Positions 18,550 through 25,880 of a stretch of DNA of 64,000 nt are shown one piece after another; position 1 is the first letter of the stretch; every line of letters starts with the position of its first letter. Origin of the DNA: an uncultured Oscillospiraceae bacterium (GTDB taxonomy: Bacteria > Bacillota > Clostridia > Oscillospirales > Acutalibacteraceae). The position numbers and the translations under genes were made by a program. The stretch spans positions 34,814-98,813 of the forward strand of contig URCA01000010.1 of NCBI GenBank assembly GCA_900546265.1, in the 5' to 3' direction. Below the pieces are notes generated by a model. It ran no database searches. It was not told the origin of the DNA and worked only from the letters and a program-made list of their open reading frames with translations.

Positions 18550-20057
18550 CCTATCTCATGGGGATTGACAACGGCGGCACGATGACCAAAGCGTCCCTGT
18601 TCGATGCACAGGGGCGTGAAATTGCCGTAGCGGCGGAAAACACACCGCTGATAACGCCGCGCCCCGGGTATTACGAGCGGGATATGACCCTTCTTTGGCA
18701 GACGAACGCCGCCTGCATCCGCGAGGTTATCCGCAAGGCGGGCGTTTCCCCGCGCGCCATTGCTGGCATAGGCTGTACCGGCCACGGAAAAGGGCTGTAC
18801 GTCTGGGGGAAGGATGGCCGTCCGGCGTGTCCCGGCATCGCCTCGACCGACCGGCGCGCCGCCGCGGTGGTCAGCCGGTGGCTCCGGGACGGCACGGCGC
18901 AAAAAGCGTCCCGTTTCACCCTGCAGAGCGCCCTAGCCTGTCAGCCGGCGGCCCTCTTGGCCTGGCTGAAGGAACAGCAGCCGGAGGTGTACGCCAACAT
19001 CCGGTGGGTTCTGGCCTGTAAGGATTATATCCGCTTCCGGCTCACGGGGGAGGCACGGGCCGAACGAACCGATTATTCCGGATCCGGCCTGATGAATCTG
19101 CAAACCCAGGTCTTTGACAGAAGTCTGCTGGAGCTTTATCAAATCGGGGAGATGTACGACTGTCTCCCCGCCCTGTGCCGTTCGGATGAGTATGGCGGCG
19201 GCGTCAGCCGGGAAGCGGCCGGAGAAACCGGTCTGGCGGAAGGTACCCCGGTGTGCGGCGGCATGTTCGACATCGACGCCTGCGCCGTGGCCATGGACGT
19301 CATGCAGCCGGAGCGGCTGTGCACCATTACCGGCACCTGGAGCATTAACGAATACCCGTCCTTCACGCCGGTGCAGACCGGCCTGAGTACGCGCAACTCG
19401 TTGTTTTGCCTGCCGGGGCTGTATCTTGTCGAGGAAAGCAGCCCCACCTCCGCGGGCAATCTGGATTGGTTTATCCGCTGCTTTATGCAGGAGGAGCAGC
19501 GTCAGGGGAGCGCGTATAAAGCGGCGGACGCCATGGTGGGGACCCTTCCGGCGGAAGAAAGCCCGGTTTTGTTTCTGCCGTATCTGTATGGCAGCCACAG
19601 CGGGGAAGCAAGCGCGGTGTTTGCCGGCCTGTCGTCGGAGCACGGCAAGGCGCATATGCTGCGGGCCGTTTATGAAGGGGTCGCCTATTCCCATTGGTAT
19701 CATATCGAAAAGCTGCTGAGGCATCGAGAGGCTCCGTCGGCCATCCGCATGGCCGGGGGCGCCGCCCGATCGCCCGTATGGGTGCAGATGTTTGCCGACG
19801 TGATGGACAGCCCGATCGAGGTGGTGTCGGCAAAGGAGCTGGGCGCACTGGGCGCGGCCATGGCGGCGGCGGTCTGCGCGGGCGTCTATGGCGATTACCG
19901 CCAGGCGGCGGCCGCCATGGTTCATCTGGCGGATACGGTCCCCCCGGATCGGCGGCGCACGAATATTTATCGGGAGAAATACGCGCGGTACAGGGAATGG
20001 ATGACAAATAGGGAGGATAGGCGGCATGGTGGAGAGTCTGAAACAGAAGGTGTATGA
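18546..20057 (+). CDS. lyxK: FGGY-family carbohydrate kinase, L-xylulokinase-like
   Basis: 503 residues. ATG 18546 overlaps the ulaE stop. The N-terminal phosphate motif 'GIDNGGTMTKASLFD' and the central 'GCTGHGKGLYVWGKDGRP' match LyxK more closely than AraB or XylB. The C-terminal ATP-site glycine motif 'RMAGGAARSPVWVQMFADV' is intact. It phosphorylates L-xylulose (or a related L-ketose such as 3-keto-L-gulonate) to the 5-phosphate that UlaE uses. The gene ends inside the next one (32-bp overlap), so it is translated with araD. The kinase specificity is inferred from the flanking epimerases. Confidence 0.87.
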   Translation: MTYLMGIDNGGTMTKASLFDAQGREIAVAAENTPLITPRPGYYERDMTLLWQTNAACIREVIRKAGVSPRAIAGIGCTGHGKGLYVWGKDGRPACPGIASTDRRAAAVVSRWLRDGTAQKASRFTLQSALACQPAALLAWLKEQQPEVYANIRWVLACKDYIRFRLTGEARAERTDYSGSGLMNLQTQVFDRSLLELYQIGEMYDCLPALCRSDEYGGGVSREAAGETGLAEGTPVCGGMFDIDACAVAMDVMQPERLCTITGTWSINEYPSFTPVQTGLSTRNSLFCLPGLYLVEESSPTSAGNLDWFIRCFMQEEQRQGSAYKAADAMVGTLPAEESPVLFLPYLYGSHSGEASAVFAGLSSEHGKAHMLRAVYEGVAYSHWYHIEKLLRHREAPSAIRMAGGAARSPVWVQMFADVMDSPIEVVSAKELGALGAAMAAAVCAGVYGDYRQAAAAMVHLADTVPPDRRRTNIYREKYARYREWMTNREDRRHGGESETEGV

Positions 20058-20715
20058 AGCGAATAAGCAGCTTCCGCAGTATGGTCTGGTGACGTTTACC
20101 TGGGGAAACGTGTCGCAAATCGACCGGGAAAAAGGCGTGATGGTTATCAAGCCCTCCGGCGTGAGCTATGAGGAGCTGCGGCCGGAAGACATGGTTGTCG
20201 TCGCGTTGGACAGCGGCGAGCGCGTCGAGGGGGCGTATAAGCCCTCCTCGGATACCCCCACCCATCTGGAACTGTACCGGCGGTTCCCGCAAATCGGCGG
20301 GGTGGTCCATACCCATTCCCGGTGGGCCACCGTCTGGGCGCAGGCGGGGCGGGACATACCGGCCTACGGCACCACGCACGCCGATTATTTTTATGGCCCC
20401 ATCCCCTGTACGCGCCCGCTGAGCCGGGAGGAGACAGCGGAAGGGTACGAAAGAAACACCGGCCTCGTGATAGCGGAAGCGTTTTTGAACCGGGATTATC
20501 AGGCGATCCCCGGCGTGCTTGTCAAAGGGCACGGCCCGTTCTGCTGGGGAAACGACGCCTTTGAAGCCGTGCATAACGCGGTGGTCATGGAGGAAATCGC
20601 CATGATGTCGCTCCATACGGAACAGCTCGGCAAGAAAACGCCGGTGGATTCCTATTTGCTGGACGTCCATTATTTCCGCAAGCACGGGGAACACGCGTAT
20701 TACGGGCAAAGATAA
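20026..20715 (+). CDS. araD: L-ribulose-5-phosphate 4-epimerase
   Basis: 229 residues, close to the 231 of E. coli AraD. ATG 20026 lies within the end of lyxK, with GGAGG upstream. It is a class II aldolase-fold zinc enzyme: 'FTWGNVSQIDRE', the substrate loop 'KPSGVSYEEL', metal ligands in 'VVHTHSRWATVWAQ' and 'LVKGHGPFCWG', and the C-terminal 'KHGEHAYYGQ' are all present. It converts L-ribulose 5-phosphate to D-xylulose 5-phosphate, the entry to the pentose phosphate pathway. A strong terminator 40 bp downstream closes the operon. Confidence 0.95.
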   Translation: MVESLKQKVYEANKQLPQYGLVTFTWGNVSQIDREKGVMVIKPSGVSYEELRPEDMVVVALDSGERVEGAYKPSSDTPTHLELYRRFPQIGGVVHTHSRWATVWAQAGRDIPAYGTTHADYFYGPIPCTRPLSREETAEGYERNTGLVIAEAFLNRDYQAIPGVLVKGHGPFCWGNDAFEAVHNAVVMEEIAMMSLHTEQLGKKTPVDSYLLDVHYFRKHGEHAYYGQR

Positions 20716-20755
20716 CGGTACATCGTTCGACGCGGCCGATGAATCGCAAATACAG

Positions 20756-20806
20756 CGCGTCCCAACCGTATGGCTATGCCGCCATATGGTTGGGACGCGT
20801 TTTTTT
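20756..20806 (+). terminator. Rho-independent terminator after araD
   Basis: An 18-nt left arm (20756-20773) and right arm (20782-20799), paired along most of their length with few mismatches, close on an 8-nt loop. A T7 tract follows (20800-20806). It ends the plus-strand operon that contains ulaE-lyxK-araD and faces the convergent DUF4091 gene, for which it may also act in reverse. Confidence 0.9.
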
Positions 20807-20837
20807 GCACCATTTCGCCCGCTTGCGGCGGCGGAAA

Positions 20838-22496
20838 TCAGCTGGCGGCGATTTGTAGCAGCCGCACTCGCAGCGCCAGCAGAAATTCGGGATTGCGCAC
20901 GGCGTCGTCCGCGGCCGTGACCATCAGCTGAGCCAGGCGGCGGACGGTATCGGGCGCCTTTTCCGCGGCCAGGCACAGCAGCTCGTAATCCTCAAAGCCG
21001 TCCCGCTGCGCCTCGCTGCGCACGCTCTCCAGCACCGTGAGGCCCTCCCGGTCGGGATAGACGATGAAGGCGTCGCAGGGGAAGGAGCCGAAGCAGCAGG
21101 CATCGGCGTAGGGATCCCACCGCTTGACGCAGGGGCCGTAATTGTTCCAGGCGTAGTGCAGGAAGCCGGTCAGCCCGTGGCGGAAGTTGTACCACCCGAG
21201 CAGCCGGGTGGAGGACAGGGGATAGTCGCCCAGGCGGGAGAGATACTCGAACTGGGGCTGGAGGCAGGTGTACTGCCAGACCTCGCTGCCCTCGCCCTGC
21301 AGGGCGGCATAGGCGGCGGGGGCCATGTCGTGATGCCACAGCAGCGGCACGTGAATGTCCAGTTCCCGCCCGAAGGCATAGGGGGATTCCCGGCGGACGG
21401 CGTCGATGGTACGCCCCTCCGGCAGGTAGTGGTGAAACAGGCGGTAAATCGCCAGGGTCTGCTGATAGTGGATGTCGTTGTCGATTTCGTCCGCCACATG
21501 CTGTACCCAAATCCGGTTCCATCCCTTCTCCCGGAGGTGGGTGGCCAGGGCGGCAAACAGCTGATGGTGGAAGGCCTCCACCGCGGGATCGCTGGCCGGC
21601 TTCCATACGCGGCTAAAGGAGCCGTCCTCCTGCCGCTCGAACACCCAGGCGATGAGCGGCCGCTGGTTCCAGCCGGTGCCGGGGGAGGGATCCAGCATCC
21701 AGTCGCGGGCGGCCAGATGCATGCCGCATAGGGCCTTCGCGCCCATGTACCGCTCGTCCAGCATAATGTCCACGAACCGGTCGAAGCGGGTGAAATCAAA
21801 CCGCAGCCGGCCATTTTCGTCGGCGGAGAGCCGGTAGTCCAGGGTGTGCTCCAGCTCGATGTTTATCATGTTCTGCCGCTGCCGGCGCAGCAGGACGGCG
21901 CAGTTTTTCACATACGTCCAGTAGTCTTCCGACCAGGGCTCGATGCCGTAGACCTCCCGGGCGTTTTCCGGCACCAGCAGCTGCGTCCAGCAGACGTAGG
22001 TCAGGCGGGACTCCCGCGGGGCGGGCAGGGTGACGGCGTAGATGGTCAGGGTGAAGGACACCGCCGCCCGGAAGTCCTCCGCCTCCAGCTCCACTGTGCC
22101 CTCGTAGACGCCAGGAGGCGCATCGGGCGCGGTGCGGGCCGCGATATACAGGCTCCGGGTTTCGCCGGCGGGCACGTCGGCGCGCGGCTGTTTCTGAAAG
22201 TATTCGGGCAGGACGCCGGGAGCGGCGGCCCGGATCGAGCGGGAGCCGATATGGATGGTGTTTTTCGAGAAGGGAACCAGGCCCACGTGCCAGGCGGCCC
22301 ATTCGACACCGGGGGCGTCGCACCGCACCCAGGCGGACAGGCCGGCCAGCGGGGCATCCCCCGCCCGGACAGCGACGAGGAAGCCCTCCCCCTCGCCCCG
22401 GGCCATATGCAGCGCGTAGGAGGCCCGTCCGTTGGACGGGGTGTCCGGGAAAACGTCCTCCAGCGGATTCATGGTAAAGACTTGCGGCTGTGTCAT
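20838..22496 (-). CDS. DUF4091 domain-containing protein (GH123-like), cytoplasmic
   Basis: 552 residues from the inner ATG at 22496, preferred over ATG 22502 because GGGGG (22503-22507) is then 6 nt away. An N-terminal beta-sandwich ('PPGVYEGTVELEAEDF') precedes a barrel-like catalytic region: 'WVQHVADEIDNDIHYQQT', 'VWQYTCLQPQFEYLSR', 'LGWYNFRHGLTGFLHYAWN' and 'DPYADAC', ending 'SVRSEAQRDGFEDYELL'. This is the DUF4091 layout, related to GH123 N-acetylhexosaminidases; the acidic pair in 'ADEIDND' is the likely catalytic site. No signal peptide is present, unlike the lipoprotein paralogue at 23787, so it probably acts on imported oligosaccharide. The orphan gene at 22609 lies 112 bp upstream. 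Confidence 0.82.
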   Translation of the reverse strand: MTQPQVFTMNPLEDVFPDTPSNGRASYALHMARGEGEGFLVAVRAGDAPLAGLSAWVRCDAPGVEWAAWHVGLVPFSKNTIHIGSRSIRAAAPGVLPEYFQKQPRADVPAGETRSLYIAARTAPDAPPGVYEGTVELEAEDFRAAVSFTLTIYAVTLPAPRESRLTYVCWTQLLVPENAREVYGIEPWSEDYWTYVKNCAVLLRRQRQNMINIELEHTLDYRLSADENGRLRFDFTRFDRFVDIMLDERYMGAKALCGMHLAARDWMLDPSPGTGWNQRPLIAWVFERQEDGSFSRVWKPASDPAVEAFHHQLFAALATHLREKGWNRIWVQHVADEIDNDIHYQQTLAIYRLFHHYLPEGRTIDAVRRESPYAFGRELDIHVPLLWHHDMAPAAYAALQGEGSEVWQYTCLQPQFEYLSRLGDYPLSSTRLLGWYNFRHGLTGFLHYAWNNYGPCVKRWDPYADACCFGSFPCDAFIVYPDREGLTVLESVRSEAQRDGFEDYELLCLAAEKAPDTVRRLAQLMVTAADDAVRNPEFLLALRVRLLQIAAS

Positions 22497-22608
22497 GTTC
22501 ATCCCCCATTCCGCCGCCCGCGGGCGGCATCGTTAGATCGGAAAGGCGCGCGGCCTCGTCTGGCGCGGCGGCTTACCGGTTGGCTGTTCCGGTTGTGCTG
22601 ACGGTGGT

Positions 22609-23439
22609 TCACGCCGGCTTGTCTCCCGGCGCGTAAAGCGGTTCCCGGTTGCCGGCGGCAAAGCGGCCGTCCAGGCGGTGAACCAGCGTGCGGCGGATTT
22701 TCCGCAGAAGATCGGCGTCGTCCTCGCAGTGGGTGCGCACCGCCCGCAGGGAGGCGAGGAGCGTATCCGTCAGCAGAGGATCGGCGGCGCGGGCGGCGGC
22801 GAACAGCCGGCGGTCGGCCAGGGCGGCCCGGTACAGCACGCCCGCGTATCCCTCCGCCTCCGGTAGGAGGAAGGGACCGTCCCCGGCGGCGGAAAACAGA
22901 ATGTCCAGCGGGTCGGTCAGCGCGGGCCCTGTCCGGGTTTCCACCGGCGGCGCTGTGACGCCGGCCACCTCCACCGCCACCGGCAGGTAGGTCACGCCGC
23001 CCTCCCCTTCCATTTCCAGATTGGTGCGGTAAATGCCGGGCGGGGTGTCGGGGAAGGTGACGGCGCTCAGCAGCAGGGCGGTGTTTTGATGCGGCAGGAC
23101 GGAGGGGATCGCCTCCGCCAGGCGGACGCTGCCGTCCAGCCGCAGGGGCCGCACCTCCAGACGAGGTGCGCGCTGGCCGTAAAACGCGAACAGCCGGGCG
23201 CGGCGGATGAACACGCCCAGCTCCATGCCGTTCACCACGGCCAGGCAGGCCGCGAAGTCGTCCCGCAGCAGGCAGAGCTGGGCGTATTCCCGCCTGCCGC
23301 GCAGGGGCAGGGCGTCCACGGCGGGGTGGATATCGCCATCCATGGCCGCCGGGCCATCCGTGGAGGGCGGCGGGGTTTGGGGCGTCAGGGGGGCCCCGAG
23401 GGGGGCGGGATACAGCAGACCGGTGGTTTCGATACGCAT
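22609..23439 (-). CDS. Hypothetical protein with a DUF4091-like N-terminal beta-sandwich
   Basis: 276 residues, cytoplasmic by absence of a signal peptide. ATG 23439 is preceded by AAAGGAG at good spacing. The segment 'FPDTPPGIYRTNLEMEGEG' resembles the strand pair 'APPGVYEGTVELEAEDF' in the neighbouring DUF4091 protein, so the first ~190 residues may be that accessory domain without the catalytic barrel. The C-terminal ~80 residues are helical and Ala/Arg-rich ('YRAALADRRLFAAARAADP'). It is the first gene of the minus-strand pair. I do not recognise the family, and its function is unknown. Confidence 0.6.
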   Translation of the reverse strand: MRIETTGLLYPAPLGAPLTPQTPPPSTDGPAAMDGDIHPAVDALPLRGRREYAQLCLLRDDFAACLAVVNGMELGVFIRRARLFAFYGQRAPRLEVRPLRLDGSVRLAEAIPSVLPHQNTALLLSAVTFPDTPPGIYRTNLEMEGEGGVTYLPVAVEVAGVTAPPVETRTGPALTDPLDILFSAAGDGPFLLPEAEGYAGVLYRAALADRRLFAAARAADPLLTDTLLASLRAVRTHCEDDADLLRKIRRTLVHRLDGRFAAGNREPLYAPGDKPA

Positions 23440-23508
23440 CGACGGGCTCCTTTCAGCAGGAAGGTGGATGGGCGGACTAGTTTATGGTCTATCGGGCTTG
23501 GGGGTTGG

Positions 23509-23531
23509 TATGCGGGGTTCTGCCCCGCATA
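23509..23531. repeat. Perfect 9-bp hairpin in the divergent intergenic region
   Basis: TATGCGGGG (23509-23517) pairs with CCCCGCATA (23523-23531) around a 5-nt loop. No T tract follows on either strand, so it is more likely a regulatory or repeat palindrome than a terminator. It lies between the minus-strand gene at 23439 and the plus-strand promoter near 23700. Confidence 0.5.
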
Positions 23532-23619
23532 TCGACGCCAAGCTCGATGGAAAATTAAAAAAGGAGGGCTGTGGCGGTGGGGGATGCCCTTAGTATACAG
23601 GAGCGGGGGACGGATGGAT

Positions 23620-23719
23620 ATAACCGATTTTTATGCCGGATTTTCACGGTGTTAGAAATCGGTTATGGCATCCAAGAAATCTTGGATTGCGCGCGGGAAG
23701 GCGGGTTTGCTACCATAAT
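23620..23719 (+). promoter_or_regulatory. Regulated promoter region of the cassette 2 operon
   Basis: ATAACCGATTT (23620-23630) and AAATCGGTTAT (23656-23666) form a perfect 11-bp inverted repeat. Seven bases on, AAGAAATCTTGGATT (23674-23688) contains the palindrome CCAAGA-AA-TCTTGG (23672-23685). A -10-like CATAAT lies at 23714-23719 with no good -35 box, the usual picture for an activator-dependent promoter. The AAATCGGTTAT and AAGAAA..TGGGATT blocks recur with identical 18-bp offset at 39157 before the binding-protein gene. The inferred target is the operon starting at 23787; the regulator is not in the window. Confidence 0.6.
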
Positions 23720-23786
23720 AACAGAGGCGCCGCCGTGGGGCGGCAGTAAACGGGGGGCTCCCCCTCTTTGAGGAGAAAGGGACGAC

Positions 23787-25829
23787 ATGCGCATGAAAAA
23801 ACGTGTATGGGCAGGTGTTCTGAGTATGCTGTTTCTCGCAGGGTTTCTGACCGGCTGCACCAAGCCGGCGGAGGGTTCGTCATCCGCGGACCCGGATACG
23901 TCCGCCGCCGTTTCCGGCGGGGAGACAACCGGCGCGTCCGATACCGCCAGCACGCCCGAGGGCGCGGCGTCGGCGGACAGCGCCGCGCCCACTGCCCCCG
24001 CGAGCGGCGGCAAACCGGGAGACCGGACCACGGGAAAGGCCGGCGGCAAGACCACGGCGGCCTCCACCGCCAGCGCCGTGCCGGCGAAGCCGCTGCCCGG
24101 CGAGGTGGCGACCTGGTTCGAAGGGCCGCTGACCGACATTTTCCCCGCCACCAAGAAATCCGCCTCCTCGCTGTCCGCGGGGCGGATCGATCTCTTGAAA
24201 AATGAAACCGAGTCCATCCAGCTGGGCGTGCGGGCCGGCGGGCAGGAGCTGACCAACCTGCGGGTGACGGTCAAGCCCTTCAGCGGCAAAAACGCGCCCA
24301 CGGTGATGGCCGCGCCCATCCGGCTGGTCTACACCTCCAAGACGTCCCGGGGCTTCACGGCGGCGGGCGGCTTTTCCGCCAAATACAAGCGGGGGGACGC
24401 GCCGGGGGATTTCCCGGAGTATTACGACACCAACAACAACGTGGTGGGATTGGCCAAGGGCGTGCAGTACACCCTGCCGGCGAACAGCAGCGCGGGGGTG
24501 GTCGTGGAGGTGACGGCCTCCGCCTCCACGCCGGCGGGCGAATACACGACGACGGTGGAGCTGGCCGGCGATCAGGGGACGCGCAGCATACCCATCACCG
24601 TCAAGGTGTGGAACGCCGCGCTGCCGGATCCCAAGAATTCCACCTTCTCCTACACCAACTGGTTCTCCTCCGCCAACATGAACGAGGCCGGGTTCCCCAG
24701 CTTCATGGACGCGTATTACGACGCGGGGAGCTTCAACGACAACTTCTTCACCGTCATGGCCAACTACGCCAAGGTGATGAAAAAGCAGCGGCAGAACGAG
24801 ATTTATGTACCGACCATGGCGCTGCTAACCTCCGACATGACCATCGACGGGGCGGGAAATTACCAGTTCACCTTTAAAAACTTCGACCGGTATATCGAGA
24901 CCTTTATCCGCAACGGGTCGGTCAAGGCGCTGGAGGGCGGCTTCTTCTACGAGAAGGACTGGTACGTCAATCCGCCCACCCAGCCGAACACCTGGCCGGA
25001 GGGCTCCCTGGTGGCGCCGATTTTCGTCAAGAAGGGCAGCGGGGCGGCGACCAAATGGGTGTCGGTGGAAAGCGCGGAGGTCTCCCGGCATTTCGACAAG
25101 CTGATCCCGGCGCTGTACCAGCATCTGAAGGCCAAGGGCTGGGCGAATATGTGGCTCCAGCACGTCTGCGACGAGCCGCTCTCCGACCTGCAGGCCCGGC
25201 AAATCGACGCCATGTACAAGCGGATCCTCAAGGAAATGCCCGGTGTGCGCACCCTGGACGCGGGCAGCCATCAGCTGACCAATTTTCCGGATCGCTCTTT
25301 GAGCATCAACTGCCCCCAGCTGGACGATTATGAGCGCAGCCGCGACGGCTACAACGCGCTGAACAAGGCGAATAACGGCATCGACGTGTGGTTCTACACC
25401 TGCGTCAATCCCCAGGGCAATTACATGACCCGCATCGCGGATTATCCGCTGCTGTCCGCCCGGATCATCGGGTGGTACGGCTGGCAACAAGGGGTCAAGG
25501 GCTACCTACACTGGGGTTGGAACCTATGGAACCAGGCCATGTACGCCCGCAACGATCCCTTCACCGACATGTTCTGTGAGGATGCGGCGGCTGACGCCTT
25601 CCTGGTGTACCCCGACGCGAAAAACCGGTCGGTGTTCGAGGGGCCCCGCTCCACCTCGGTGCGGGACAGCTGGGAGGACTACGAACTGCTGACGCTGGCC
25701 TCGAAAAAGAACGCGGCCAGGGTAAAGCAGCTGACCGACGCATTGGTTAAGAACGGGGACACCTTCACCCGGGACAGCGGCAAGCTGCTGGACGCCCGGC
25801 TGGAGCTTATCAAAATCGCCGCGGGATAA
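23787..25829 (+). CDS. DUF4091 domain-containing lipoprotein (GH123-like)
   Basis: 680 residues. ATG 23787 begins a signal peptide with the lipobox 'LTGC', followed by a ~75-residue Ser/Thr/Ala/Gly linker. An N-terminal beta-sandwich ('TPAGEYTTTVELAGDQG') leads into the DUF4091 barrel: 'MWLQHVCDEPLSDLQARQ', 'VWFYTCVNPQGNYMTRI', 'IGWYGWQQGVKGYLHWGWN' and the terminal 'SVRDSWEDYELLTLASKK'. The 'CDEP' acidic motif aligns with 'ADEI' of the minus-strand paralogue and is the probable catalytic site. It is anchored outside the membrane and would trim the glycan before uptake. It is the first gene of the cassette 2 operon, 51 bp before a beta-propeller gene. Confidence 0.85.
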   Translation: MRMKKRVWAGVLSMLFLAGFLTGCTKPAEGSSSADPDTSAAVSGGETTGASDTASTPEGAASADSAAPTAPASGGKPGDRTTGKAGGKTTAASTASAVPAKPLPGEVATWFEGPLTDIFPATKKSASSLSAGRIDLLKNETESIQLGVRAGGQELTNLRVTVKPFSGKNAPTVMAAPIRLVYTSKTSRGFTAAGGFSAKYKRGDAPGDFPEYYDTNNNVVGLAKGVQYTLPANSSAGVVVEVTASASTPAGEYTTTVELAGDQGTRSIPITVKVWNAALPDPKNSTFSYTNWFSSANMNEAGFPSFMDAYYDAGSFNDNFFTVMANYAKVMKKQRQNEIYVPTMALLTSDMTIDGAGNYQFTFKNFDRYIETFIRNGSVKALEGGFFYEKDWYVNPPTQPNTWPEGSLVAPIFVKKGSGAATKWVSVESAEVSRHFDKLIPALYQHLKAKGWANMWLQHVCDEPLSDLQARQIDAMYKRILKEMPGVRTLDAGSHQLTNFPDRSLSINCPQLDDYERSRDGYNALNKANNGIDVWFYTCVNPQGNYMTRIADYPLLSARIIGWYGWQQGVKGYLHWGWNLWNQAMYARNDPFTDMFCEDAAADAFLVYPDAKNRSVFEGPRSTSVRDSWEDYELLTLASKKNAARVKQLTDALVKNGDTFTRDSGKLLDARLELIKIAAG

Positions 25830-25880
25830 CGCCCGCGGAACTCATACGCCGCGGGGCGGCTGGAAGGATGGCGGACGGAT

